In this document: positions 46,834-56,261 of the stretch, in pieces
Numbering within the stretch: position 1 is the stretch's first letter
Layout of the letters: every line of letters starts with the position of its first letter
Source: Chrysopilus asiliformis
Taxonomy: Eukaryota > Arthropoda > Insecta > Diptera > Rhagionidae
Assembly: GCA_964034945.1 (NCBI GenBank)
Contig: OZ035962.1
Span: forward strand, 67,904,274 to 67,968,273
DNA length: 64,000 nt
Direction: 5' to 3'
Made by a program: the position numbers and the translations under genes
Notes under the pieces: generated by a model
Seen by the model: only the letters and a program-made list of their open reading frames with translations
What the model was told of the DNA's origin: nothing
Databases searched by the model: none

Positions 46834-46839
46834 AATAAA
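46834..46839 (+). terminator. Poly(A) signal AATAAA downstream of the opposite-strand ORF
   Basis: CAAAATAAAGTATAT, 130 nt past the stop of the ORF at 46310-46705, on the same strand, consistent with an independent Pol II transcript. Such hexamers are common in AT-rich DNA, so moderate support. Confidence 0.4.
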
Positions 46840-47725
46840 GTATATAATTTTATAGCATAAGTGATGTGGTTTTTTTTTTTTCTCTTTGCTTAATTTCCTT
46901 TTAAAATCCCAAATGGCATTTTAAAAATCCCAAATAGTATTTTAAACAGCAATTATGATGATTACCCCCCTATTTCGAGTATTATTTGATAATGGACTTT
47001 TCCTCTGATTGCATGTCATGATTTTAGTTGCCATTAACATTTTCGACAATATTGGATCTGAAACTTAAGCAGATTTTACTGGGCTCTCCTTTTTCATAAA
47101 ACACATGCATTGAAAATATGCCTTTCGATGCCTCCGTAGCGGGTCGAAAGTTTCGTTTTCGCGACGTAAACCGAAAATATGAACGGGTGAGGTTAACTAT
47201 ACGAGCGCATTATGATTAACAATAGTTGCGCGTTGCCGATTTCCCCTTTTTTTTTTTTTTTTTTTTTTTTTTTGTTAAGTTGATTTTCATTTCAGTGGGA
47301 AGAACAACTGAAACAGCTGATCAGCACTTTTGCATTTCCCATTGCATTTTGCGTATGATTTAGTTGAGTATTATCGATTTCCATTTTTTTTTTTTTTTTT
47401 TTTTTTTTTGTTATGTTGCTTTTTGTTTCAAAGGAAATAAATTTAAAAATTAAAATCTGTTTTGACTGTTTTGAACTGTTTTGAAATCTGTTTTGAATTT
47501 AAAAATTAAAATCTGTTTTGACCGACATTTGTTAGTAATAAAACGAATTTATAGAATATAGGTGTTTTGTTTCTTTTTAAAAATTCACTTCTGCTGACAT
47601 CAGGGGGCTTCGCCTCTGGACCCCGCCAAACCCCTTTTTTTCGTTAATTTTGGTTGTTGTATACCCTTTTCTCTTTTATTCATTAACTAATTATTCATTA
47701 TATAATTCTCGGTTATTACAGACTA

Positions 47726-50700
47726 TTATTCATTAAACAATTTTAAACGGTTGTTATGGATACGTTTTTTCCGTTTGTTAACCATAATGATTGTGTTAAT
47801 TTCGTTCGGAATTTCTACAACGGTAAATGGGCCTAACCATACTTGTGAAAGTTTTCCTTTTTTGGCCGCATCTTTTACTAAAACTTTGTCCCCAACGTGG
47901 AATTTTACGGGGTAAACCTTTCTATCGTAGTAGGATTTTGTCTTTGCTTTACTGTTTTGTAAATTTTCCCTGACGATTTTATACGCGGATTGTAATTTCG
48001 ATTTTAAACCTAAAACATAATCGTCATAGTTGTATAATGGTTGCGGTTCATGTTTAAGATCAGTTGGAATCGATGGGTTGTAACCATATAATACTTCCAT
48101 GGGGGTGAATCCCGTGCTACGATGAACAGTTGTATTATGGACAAACATGGCCTGTCGTAAATGATCGTTCCATGTTCTAACATTTTTATCGACGAATGTT
48201 CGAAGGTATTCTACTAAAGATTTATGAGATCTTTCTAATGCGCCATTGGATTGTGGGTGGTAGGCTGTTGTTTGGACCTTTTTTACTTTTAACAATTTAC
48301 ACAGTCTTTTAAAAATATCGCTCATGAAATTGGAGCCCTGGTCTGTTACAACTAAAGAAGGAATACCATATCTACTAATTATTTGATCAAAAAAAATTTT
48401 TGCAACTGTGGAGGCTTCTAAATCATTAATAGCGTAGCAATCTGTAAAACGAGTTAAATCGTCTTCGAACGTCAAAATATATTTTTCTCCGTTAACAGTT
48501 TCTTCCAAAGGACCTACTATATCTAAATAAACTTTCTCAAATGGTCTCGTAGCGGTATTTGGTATTACCATTGGCATCATATGCATGCGACCGCTTTTAT
48601 TTTTCTGACAGGACGGACAGTTTTTAATATATTTTGCAATATCTTTTCCCATATTTTTCCATTTATATTGTTTTCTTATATTCCGAAAAGTCTTAAAAAT
48701 CCCTTGATGACCACCTAATGGATTGTTGTGAAACGCTCTCAATATCTCTTTGATATCTTCAGAATTCGTTATTTCTGTTACTTCATTTTTTTCTTCCGAT
48801 ACAATTTTTAAAGGATCCTGCGCTATATTAATTGTATCTTCGTCATTGTTCCTAGTTAAATTTTCTTCCTGTTCTATGGCTTTTCTTTGTGCTCTAGTTA
48901 TTGCTAGAATGGTTTTTTGATTCTGAGAATTTTCTTCTTGATGTACTGTATTTTGATTCTGAGAATTTTCTTCTTGATGCACTGTACTATCTTGTGGTAT
49001 CCTACTTAAAGCGTCGGCAACCTGATTCAATTTTCCTGCCTTATATTCAATTGTGTAGTCATATTCCGAAAGTTTATGCCGCATTTTTATCAACCTGGAT
49101 GTTGTATCTTTTACTCTACATTCCCCAATTAAAGGTTTATGATCTGTTAGAATTTTGAATGATCTTCCGTAAAGATAACACCTGAAATTTTTTGTTGCCC
49201 AAACTATAGCTAATAGTTCCTTTTCGATAGTGGAATATCTACGCTCGGCTGGATTAAGAGATCTACTAGCATATGCTATTGGGTGTTCAACCCCATTTTC
49301 ACCTTGAGATAAGACTGCACCTAAAGCTTCGTTACTGGCATCGGTCGTTAACGTAAAAGGTTTCAAGAAATCTGGATATCGCAATAACGGTGGATTAATC
49401 AATTTTTCTTTCAATTCTGCGAATGCTTTTTGACATTCCTGAGTCCATTTGAATTTTGTGTCCTTACGAAGCAATTTATTTATGGGTTCTGCGATTTTCG
49501 AAAAATTTGGGATAAATTTTCGATAGTAGTTAGCCAACCCTAAGAATGATTGGACTTGTCTAACCGTTTTTGGAACAGGGAAGGTTTGTACGCAGGCCGT
49601 TTTTGCAGGATCAGGCATCGCGCCTTTTTCGGAGCAAACGTGTCCTAAATATACTACTTCTTTTTTCAAAAAATGACATTTCTCTAATTGTAATTTTAAA
49701 TTGAATTTTGATAATTGATTAAAAACTTCACGTAATTTATTATTGTGGTCGGCTAAATTTTTGCCGTGAATGACGATGTCATCCAAATATACAAAACATT
49801 TCCATCCTTGTAAGCCTGTCAACACTTGATTCATCATCTGCTGAAACGTCGCAGGTGCTCCTTTTAACCCGAAAGGCATCCTTTTAAATTGGTAATGTCC
49901 AAAAATCGTACTAAAAGCAGTTTTCTCCCGATCTTCGTCTTCAACGAGGACCTGATGGTATCCACTAGCCAAATCTAGAGTGGTGAAATAACGACAATGT
50001 CCCAACTGGTCAAGAATATCTTCAATTCTCGGCAGTGGAAATGCATTTCCTATTGTTATATCGTTTAATTTTCGATAGTCTACAACCACTCTCCACCGTT
50101 TCTTACCACCTGGGCCTGCTTTCTTAGGTACTACCAGTAATGGAGAATTCCAAGGGCTTTTACTTGGCTCTATTATGTCGTTCTCTAACATATCTTCCAC
50201 CTGTTCTAAAATAACTTGACGTTGAGTCTCTGGTAACCGATACATTTTCTGGTTAACGGGCGCTTGACTACCCTTTACTGGTATTCTATGGGTTTGCGCT
50301 GTAGTGTATGTCAACTTATCTCCCGTGAGATGAAATAATTCATTATATTCTGTACAAATTTCGATTATTGCTCTTTTCTCTTCCTCGTTATACTCTTCGT
50401 TTAAATTTAAACCTTTTATAATTTCCGCTATTCTCCAAGTTTCTTTCGTATATCCTGTAGATTTAGTTTTATAATAATTATTGTTAAAGTTTTCATCTAT
50501 ATTTCCTCTTGTATTTATTTTCTCTTTAGCCTCGTTCTTTATTTCTTTGTCTATTTCCTTATCTTTTCTAAAAAATATATTTCTTTTTGTCCCATAATTA
50601 TTCAATATTCTTATATTTTCTTCTTTTTTACGCGTTACATCATTATATGTATCTTTATCATTTTTTACTATTTCTTTTCTCATAATACGCCCATTATTAT

Positions 50701-52165
50701 TCACCTGTATTTCATCGTTAACCGTATTTCCATTTATTTTTTCCCTAACGCCATTTATTTCACTATGTTTCTGTAATCTCGTTAAAATCTCTTTACTATT
50801 CTCTTTATCAAAATCTTCACATATATCCTCATCTAATTCACAAATAAAAAACTCTGATGCCGGTTCCATTTTCGGCCTATAATCTTCCAATATAATATCT
50901 TCATTATTCATATTTAAAACACTAACTTTAGCTACTTTATCTTTTCCCTTAATCAAACAGTTTCCCATATAGACCCCTGGTTTTATTTGTTCTGCATAAC
51001 AAATTTTCTCTTGATCATCGTTTACTTTAACTAGTACAATCTTTTCGCTTCGGGCGGGAATTATAGTTTTAAAATTTAACTCGTTGGAAAATAGCGATTT
51101 GCTTCTGAAATCGGTATTCTTTTCTCTCTGAGTCTCTAGAATACTTCTTTCTTTTGGCACAGAAAGTGTGTCTGACTTACTTATCGAAACGTCTTCAGGG
51201 TTAAATTCACCGAAAAAAGATTCCAAATAAAAATCATCGGTTTTACCCCAGATATTAACTTCTCTCGGAGTCTCATTAATATCCTTAAAAGACTTATTCA
51301 GATAGTTAGATGGTGGTTTAGTATTTGATTTTTTGGCTAATTGTGAATGTGAATTGTCACCATGAACACAAGTATTAATTTCTTGTGAGTGCAATTCTCC
51401 ATGTTCAACACAATTTCTACCCGTGGAATCGATCCCCTCAGGGTGATAGGACTCCGCTTTGCACAAGTGCTCCAAACAGGATGGGCTAGTCTCCTCAGAG
51501 TCATTAGTACCTCCTGTAAAGCTAATTGTCCCCTCAGGGCAAACTTGTGACTGGTCGCTGTCCCCCACGCAATTGTCAAATACTTCATCTTGTTCAATCT
51601 GACATTGACACTTTTCTGTTGATTCTGTCGCATATTTTCCTGGATACATTGGTAATTTTATCCCTTCCCGTGGAAAAACGATCTGTTTATTAGGACCTTC
51701 TATGTTTATGTGCTTCGTTAAAATATCGCTTCCTATTAAACCATCCCCTGGCAAATGTACATCTTCGTCTATTACTTGAAAATCGCAACTTATTTTGTTA
51801 CCTAATAATATTTCCCCATGACAGGTACCTAATGTATAAGTTTTTCCACATACTCCTCTAATTTCCAATTTCATATGCTCGTCTATCTGAACTGTGTTTT
51901 TTAAACTTGATTTTTTTATTAAACTTACATCAGCCCCCGTATCTATTAATAAACTTGCCTTATTATTTCGTACTATATCTAAAGGAAATTGGACCATTGG
52001 TGTTCTAATGGATTCTACAATACTGCTCTGATTTCGACTTTGATTAAAATTTTGCTCTGATTCTTTAAATTCCAAATGGGGTTGGGGCTGATTACACCCT
52101 AAAATTTTCTCGCTTAATTTTATTGCCTGACTGGGGTGCTTGCAGCCGGCCGTTGTCCGTTTCCC
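47726..52165 (-). CDS. pol: Pol polyprotein (protease, reverse transcriptase, RNase H, integrase)
   Basis: Open from the gag overlap to 47726; counted from the in-frame TTG at 52075 it is 1,449 codons. In that numbering: aspartic protease DTGA at 45-48; reverse transcriptase with YLDD at 763-766 and the fingers around 600-700; RNase H (TTDAS, SRSLNPAERRYS); zinc-binding H2C2 of integrase (HHC..CPSC region); catalytic D1185, D1245 and E1281 (35 residues apart, DD35E). No stop or frameshift. Translation is expected by -1 slippage at GGGAAAC (52159-52165), since there is no good ATG and the pol frame is open back through gag's end. The stretch between protease and RT (about residues 150-560) is unusually long, charged and low-complexity. 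Confidence 0.93.
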   Translation of the reverse strand, partial: GKRTTAGCKHPSQAIKLSEKILGCNQPQPHLEFKESEQNFNQSRNQSSIVESIRTPMVQFPLDIVRNNKASLLIDTGADVSLIKKSSLKNTVQIDEHMKLEIRGVCGKTYTLGTCHGEILLGNKISCDFQVIDEDVHLPGDGLIGSDILTKHINIEGPNKQIVFPREGIKLPMYPGKYATESTEKCQCQIEQDEVFDNCVGDSDQSQVCPEGTISFTGGTNDSEETSPSCLEHLCKAESYHPEGIDSTGRNCVEHGELHSQEINTCVHGDNSHSQLAKKSNTKPPSNYLNKSFKDINETPREVNIWGKTDDFYLESFFGEFNPEDVSISKSDTLSVPKERSILETQREKNTDFRSKSLFSNELNFKTIIPARSEKIVLVKVNDDQEKICYAEQIKPGVYMGNCLIKGKDKVAKVSVLNMNNEDIILEDYRPKMEPASEFFICELDEDICEDFDKENSKEILTRLQKHSEINGVREKINGNTVNDEIQVNNNGRIMRKEIVKNDKDTYNDVTRKKEENIRILNNYGTKRNIFFRKDKEIDKEIKNEAKEKINTRGNIDENFNNNYYKTKSTGYTKETWRIAEIIKGLNLNEEYNEEEKRAIIEICTEYNELFHLTGDKLTYTTAQTHRIPVKGSQAPVNQKMYRLPETQRQVILEQVEDMLENDIIEPSKSPWNSPLLVVPKKAGPGGKKRWRVVVDYRKLNDITIGNAFPLPRIEDILDQLGHCRYFTTLDLASGYHQVLVEDEDREKTAFSTIFGHYQFKRMPFGLKGAPATFQQMMNQVLTGLQGWKCFVYLDDIVIHGKNLADHNNKLREVFNQLSKFNLKLQLEKCHFLKKEVVYLGHVCSEKGAMPDPAKTACVQTFPVPKTVRQVQSFLGLANYYRKFIPNFSKIAEPINKLLRKDTKFKWTQECQKAFAELKEKLINPPLLRYPDFLKPFTLTTDASNEALGAVLSQGENGVEHPIAYASRSLNPAERRYSTIEKELLAIVWATKNFRCYLYGRSFKILTDHKPLIGECRVKDTTSRLIKMRHKLSEYDYTIEYKAGKLNQVADALSRIPQDSTVHQEENSQNQNTVHQEENSQNQKTILAITRAQRKAIEQEENLTRNNDEDTINIAQDPLKIVSEEKNEVTEITNSEDIKEILRAFHNNPLGGHQGIFKTFRNIRKQYKWKNMGKDIAKYIKNCPSCQKNKSGRMHMMPMVIPNTATRPFEKVYLDIVGPLEETVNGEKYILTFEDDLTRFTDCYAINDLEASTVAKIFFDQIISRYGIPSLVVTDQGSNFMSDIFKRLCKLLKVKKVQTTAYHPQSNGALERSHKSLVEYLRTFVDKNVRTWNDHLRQAMFVHNTTVHRSTGFTPMEVLYGYNPSIPTDLKHEPQPLYNYDDYVLGLKSKLQSAYKIVRENLQNSKAKTKSYYDRKVYPVKFHVGDKVLVKDAAKKGKLSQVWLGPFTVVEIPNEINTIIMVNKRKKRIHNNRLKLFNE

Positions 52166-54015
52166 GAAACATTTAGATTTTCCCAGCGTTCCTTTAATCT
52201 ACATTCATTTGTAACATGATGTGGACTCAAACAAAAATTACATGCATTTGATCTAGTTAATCCCACATTTGAATTTCTCATCTTTTGTCTACAATCTGAT
52301 TCTAAATGACCAATTCTTTGGCAATAGTTACATCTAACTTGGGGTGGTGGTTCCCTTGACCTACATTCACGTTGCGTGTGGTTTGTTCCCCCGCATTTGT
52401 AACAAATTAGTGGATTCTGATTAAAATTCCTATCTTGGTTACTTCTATTCAGGCCATTTGGTTCCCTATTAAAATTACGTTGACTATTACTGTTAAAATT
52501 TCTATTTTGATTATTATAATCCCTGTTAAAATTGCGTTGATTATTGTTATAATTTACGTTTTGGCTATTAAAACTGCGTTGATTATTACTGTTATAATTT
52601 CTGTTTAAATTACTCGGGTCTCTATTAAACTGTTGCCTACTAAAATATCCTGTGTTAGAATTTACACCATTGTTAACGTATTGATTCATGTTTGAATTTA
52701 GTTGATTATTGCTAGGTATTACGTGTTGGTTTTCGAATTTTTCTATTGAACTTACTTTTGCTGTTAGTTCGACAATATTTCCTTCCTGCGTATGAGCATA
52801 ATGCCTTAATGCTGAATTAAGCAAGCCATGTTTGAACGTGTTTAACGCTATCTTGTCGTATTCCTGGTCAAACTCTTTCCGTGCACCGGGGTATAATTGA
52901 CTGATGACCTCCTTACATAAACTAAGTTGCTTCATTACTCTGTGTCCGAAATCGAACACACTTTCATTATACTTTTGTTTACAATTACGCAGTTCATCAC
53001 AAAGTTCTACCAGGGATTTCTTTGGGAAATATTGTTTGGAAAGTATTTCTTCCAAATCCTCGAAACGTTCAATTTTATTATTGATTGCCAATTGAAGTGC
53101 TTCACCTGACAGACTAAAACTGGGTAGAAGCTTTACAAAAATAATTCGTTTTTCAGCTTCTAAAGTATTGTGATATGCCTTTGTTGTCGTCAAGTAATGA
53201 TGTAAAACAGAATCTCGGTTCTGTGCATATTCGCCCGAAAATTTCGGCAGACTTCTCGCAATAAATTCCGCAATTTTTTGAGCGGTATCCGCTTCATAAT
53301 TTTGAATTGTTTCATCGCTTTTTCCAGTCATGATCAGATTTTTAGTTGTCCTAACTTGCTGAAGTTCAACTTTTAAAAGTTCGTTTTGCGAATTTAATTT
53401 TATAATTTCTTGTTCTAAACCCGTGATTTTTTTGGAATACGTTATACTATTACTCTCTTGATTATTTCCAATACTACTAATTTTCCCTTCAAAAATACTT
53501 GACCCTAATATACTTTCTATGTGTTCTAGCTGTGAACTTGGTGGCAATTTTGATTTTAAAAGCTTCAATTCTAAACCTACTTCTATAATTTGAGAATTCA
53601 ATCTTGAATTTATTTCTTCTGCCTCTTCTATTAGTCCCTTGCTATTTTTCAACTCCCTATTCAAAAAACCGTTATTTTCCTTTAAATTATTTATTTCTTC
53701 ATGTAACAGTACTTGTGTTTTATTTATTGAATCGATGTATACATCAAAAAGACTTTCAGTTAACCTACCTACTGATACTTCGTGTGGATTTTCTGTAATT
53801 TGTTTTTTCAATTCATCGTACTCTTGAGATGTAACTTTTGACTTAAGTTCTGACAGTAATAGTTCTTGAAAATACCCTAATTCTTCCGTAATTTTCTTAG
53901 CCTCGTTCTTGTAAAATTCTTGCCTTTCTCTGAACACTTCAATATCTATTTGCAGTTTTTTAATTTCTTCAACTTCTTCTTTTGTAAATATGTTTTCTCT
54001 GCGTCTTCCCGGCAT
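52120..54015 (-). CDS. gag: Gag polyprotein
   Basis: 631 codons from ATG 54015. The N-terminal part (to about 230) is Glu/Lys-rich with heptad character, likely coiled coil; the middle (about 245-430) is the capsid-like region (FARSLPKFSGEY..., LELC-type helices); then an Asn/Arg-rich repeat segment (NRNYNSN, QRNFNRD, QRNFNRE); and three CCHC zinc knuckles at residues 538-551, 562-575 and 592-605, each C-x2-C-x4-H-x4-C. Ends PVRQ then TAA. Longer than usual for the errantivirus group. Forms the particle and binds genomic RNA; shares the frameshift site with pol. Confidence 0.92.
   Translation of the reverse strand: MPGRRRENIFTKEEVEEIKKLQIDIEVFRERQEFYKNEAKKITEELGYFQELLLSELKSKVTSQEYDELKKQITENPHEVSVGRLTESLFDVYIDSINKTQVLLHEEINNLKENNGFLNRELKNSKGLIEEAEEINSRLNSQIIEVGLELKLLKSKLPPSSQLEHIESILGSSIFEGKISSIGNNQESNSITYSKKITGLEQEIIKLNSQNELLKVELQQVRTTKNLIMTGKSDETIQNYEADTAQKIAEFIARSLPKFSGEYAQNRDSVLHHYLTTTKAYHNTLEAEKRIIFVKLLPSFSLSGEALQLAINNKIERFEDLEEILSKQYFPKKSLVELCDELRNCKQKYNESVFDFGHRVMKQLSLCKEVISQLYPGARKEFDQEYDKIALNTFKHGLLNSALRHYAHTQEGNIVELTAKVSSIEKFENQHVIPSNNQLNSNMNQYVNNGVNSNTGYFSRQQFNRDPSNLNRNYNSNNQRSFNSQNVNYNNNQRNFNRDYNNQNRNFNSNSQRNFNREPNGLNRSNQDRNFNQNPLICYKCGGTNHTQRECRSREPPPQVRCNYCQRIGHLESDCRQKMRNSNVGLTRSNACNFCLSPHHVTNECRLKERWENLNVSGNGQRPAASTPVRQ
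52159..52165 (-). promoter_or_regulatory. Gag-pol -1 ribosomal frameshift heptamer GGGAAAC
   Basis: The heptamer G GGA AAC lies in gag codon register (GGA at 52164-52162) 37 nt before gag's TAA (52120-52122), fitting X XXY YYZ exactly. The -1 frame from it is continuous with pol (52159 minus 52075 is a multiple of three). GC-rich CGGCCGGCTGC follows six nt downstream and could form the stimulatory structure. Confidence 0.75.
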
Positions 54016-54777
54016 TTACTATACACTAAAACTCGATTTTTACTCTAATCCCGCTTTTTTATAAACTTCCGAATAACCGCGTGGCTTAATCAACTTTCAA
54101 AACAAAATGCGACTTAATTCTTTGTACTTATGGATAATTTATACTAATGGATAGTTTTACATAACTTTCTTACGACCCAATAATCAAAATCTCCATTGTT
54201 GGTTGTTGTCGGCTCCTGAATTTTTAACTGTCTGCTGCTAGGTGATTTCCTCTGTTGATTTGTGATTAGCTGCTCCAATCTTACGGTTCCACTGTCTGCT
54301 GGTCTTATTGCCTCTTGAAAGATGATTTAAAGCTGATTCTACTGCGCCTTTTCAAATAGCTGATTTAAGGTGATCCTTCGTTGATTTTTTTCTCGCCTCT
54401 TGAAAGTAGATCTAGAGATGACGGATTTGGTGAGAATCGCTCTAGTGATATTTCACAGTATTCTGCCGATTTAAAGTTGATTTTTTTTTTTTTTTTTACG
54501 CCTCTTAACAGTTGAATTGGTGATGTCTGATGATACTCCTTGGTTTTTATTTCGCCTCTTGCAAGTAGATTTTACACGAATTTTTATTCTGCTTCTTTAT
54601 TTGATGACCCTTCTGTTTCTCGTTGTCTATTTTTTTTTTGTTGTTTTAATTCATCTGCTTCGTTATTTCACTACACCATTTTCTCGTTTAATGTTCTGCC
54701 ACTACTCTTTTACACCACTTTAAGGAAGTTTAAGGTTCGGTTTTAAAATGTCAAAAAAAAATATTTGACAAATCGCT
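54016..54777 (-). other. 5' leader of the LTR element
   Basis: Untranslated leader between primer site and gag. On the + strand it holds four related motifs: GCCTCTTGAAAGATGAT (near 54311), CGCCTCTTGAAAGTAGAT (near 54395), CGCCTCTTAACAGTTGAA (near 54500) and CGCCTCTTGCAAGTAGAT (near 54553), separated by T-rich tracts. Reiterated leader motifs in gypsy and Idefix act as insulator or regulatory sites; function here is unknown. Confidence 0.55.
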
Positions 54778-54791
54778 GTCCGGCTGCGCCA
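54778..54791 (-). promoter_or_regulatory. Primer-binding site, tRNA-Ser type
   Basis: On the minus strand TGGCGCAGCCGGAC begins four bases (TAAT) after the LTR edge. TGGCGCAG.CG is complementary to the 3' end of insect tRNA-Ser (TGGCGCAGTCG expected) with one difference. tRNA-Ser primers are used by the 17.6/297 branch of errantiviruses. Confidence 0.7.
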
Positions 54792-54795
54792 ATTA

Positions 54796-54890
54796 TGTGG
54801 TGTGTAGATGGTGGAGGTAATGGAGAACACAAACAAAACACTTTCAATCCTTCTTTTTTATATCTTTATTTTAACACATGACTTAAATTA
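54796..54890 (-). repeat. 95-bp tandem duplication of the LTR edge
   Basis: 54796-54884 repeats 54891-54979 (TGTGGTGTGTAGATGG to CACATGACTT), followed by AAATTA before the true LTR. In the element's sense this adds a second 3' LTR edge with its AATAAA between the 5' LTR and the primer site. The left LTR lacks it. Confidence 0.9.
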
Positions 54891-55667
54891 TGTGGTGTGT
54901 AGATGGTGGAGGTAATGGAGAACACAAACAAAACACTTTCAATCCTTCTTTTTTATATCTTTATTTTAACACATGACTTCCTTTAATCTTCTTTTATAAC
55001 TCTGCTTTTAAACTAGACTTTAAAAACTTTACTTTGAAAACTTTACTTCTTAAACTAGCTCTGCCAAAACTTAACTCTAGACTTTCTCGATTCAGACTGT
55101 TTGATTATTACTTGACTTATCTTACTCGACTGACATTACTCGACTTATATTACTCCACTCTTCATCAGAACTTATTAAAAACTAACTCCCTTAAGTTTAC
55201 AATTACTTACTTTTATAACTAGTCTATGCGGAAGTTGAATTCTTCCGCTTACATAAATGTTACGATATTCTTAAAAAACATATTCATTTATTATGAAAAC
55301 ATTTCAAGGTCTTTCCTAGCCTAATGGTTTTATTTCCGATCAGCACTTCATTTCATTTCATGCCCGTGAATTCTACCTTCTGCTGAGTCGACAAAACTTA
55401 GGTGCATTGGATTGCCTCACTGAATTGCATGAATGACTTAATTGTGATAATGATACAACAATTGTTTATGTTATCGTATTTCAGTTCTTGTGTTTAAACA
55501 TCTGTCGTTCCGTGTTTGGACATTTGACCGATTTTTTAAATAGCTCATAATCAAATTAGGAAATCCAATTACATCTGTTTTCAAATAGTTGACTAAATTA
55601 TATCTAAGAAATGAAGCTTAATTGTTTTTATCAATGACCATTATGAATGATCATTAGAATCCTAACA
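54891..55667 (-). repeat. 5' LTR
   Basis: 777 bp, the same length as the 3' LTR and no difference seen by eye. Begins TGTTAGGATTC on the minus strand. TGCG follows at 55668-55671 as target copy. Confidence 0.95.
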
Positions 55668-55671
55668 TGCG

Positions 55672-56261
55672 TCAATTTTCACAGAAATTTAGAACAGACA
55701 TCTAATTATTGAAAATATCTGAAACATTTTAGATCAAGATTTATAAAGTCAGCTAATTATAAAAAAAAAATGTTTCAAAATTCGGCTGCATTTTCTACTA
55801 ATCTTAAATTTCGTTACCGCGAAATCAGCTCTTGTGTCTAGGGTGAAATGTTTTTTTGGGTCAATACGGGACAAGATGAGGGTGGAAGAGAGGGGTGGGT
55901 GGAGTTAGACCACCAACGAAAAAAAAACAAATTTAATATAGAAAATAAAATTTGATTTGGATGAAGACAAATGAAAAGCAAAACGCGCCGCAGATACAAT
56001 TTTTTTTAAGAAAATGCATCGCAATAATTTAAATCGAGTTCAGTCCCAATCGAAAATCCACTTTACGAGTATATTTCGCGTTCTTTAAGTTCCATAATTA
56101 TTCCCAAAGGAAATTGTAAAAATATCAAAAAAGAGAAATACGCCGCGGGTCCATATGCAAAACCATTATGTTTGTCCATATAATCTGAAATTTTGTCAAT
56201 ATGAGGGGCGGTCAGTAGATAAAATTCCAGTGCTTATATCATCTACGGTCATGGTCATCCT
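55672..56261. other. Intron, nothing recognised
   Basis: AT-rich flank between the LTR element and the octamer array. No gene. Confidence 0.4.

Larger units (their letters stand above)
45968..47725. other. pol-env spacer with an opposite-strand gene
   Basis: In gypsy-class elements pol and env are adjacent or overlap; here 1.75 kb intervenes. It holds the + strand ORF 46310-46705 with AATAAA at 46834, an AT-rich stretch, two long T tracts (about 47248-47273 and 47385-47409) each followed by similar text (TTTGTTAAGTTGATTTT / TTTGTTATGTTGCTTTT), a direct repeat of TTTAAAAATTAAAATCTG (near 47449 and 47500), and a GC-rich patch GGGGGCTTCGCCTCTGGACC near 47604. Confidence 0.6.
42839..55667 (-). 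mobile_element. Errantivirus-like Ty3/gypsy LTR retrotransposon (complete)
   Basis: 12,829 bp between 4-bp TGCG target copies (42835-42838, 55668-55671). Reading the minus strand: 5' LTR (54891-55667), a 95-bp partial LTR duplication, tRNA-Ser-type primer site, leader, gag, pol in -1 frame, a 1.75 kb spacer with an opposite-strand ORF, env, polypurine tract, 3' LTR (42839-43615). The LTRs are equally long and I find no difference by eye, so the insertion is recent. All three frames are open. It is on the host gene's strand, inside an intron. It is much longer than typical gypsy-class elements (7-9 kb). Confidence 0.93.

Noticed and set aside
54055..55667. Two separate solo LTRs at the right end of the retroelement
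   Set aside because: The first copy is only the 95-bp LTR edge, not a second LTR.
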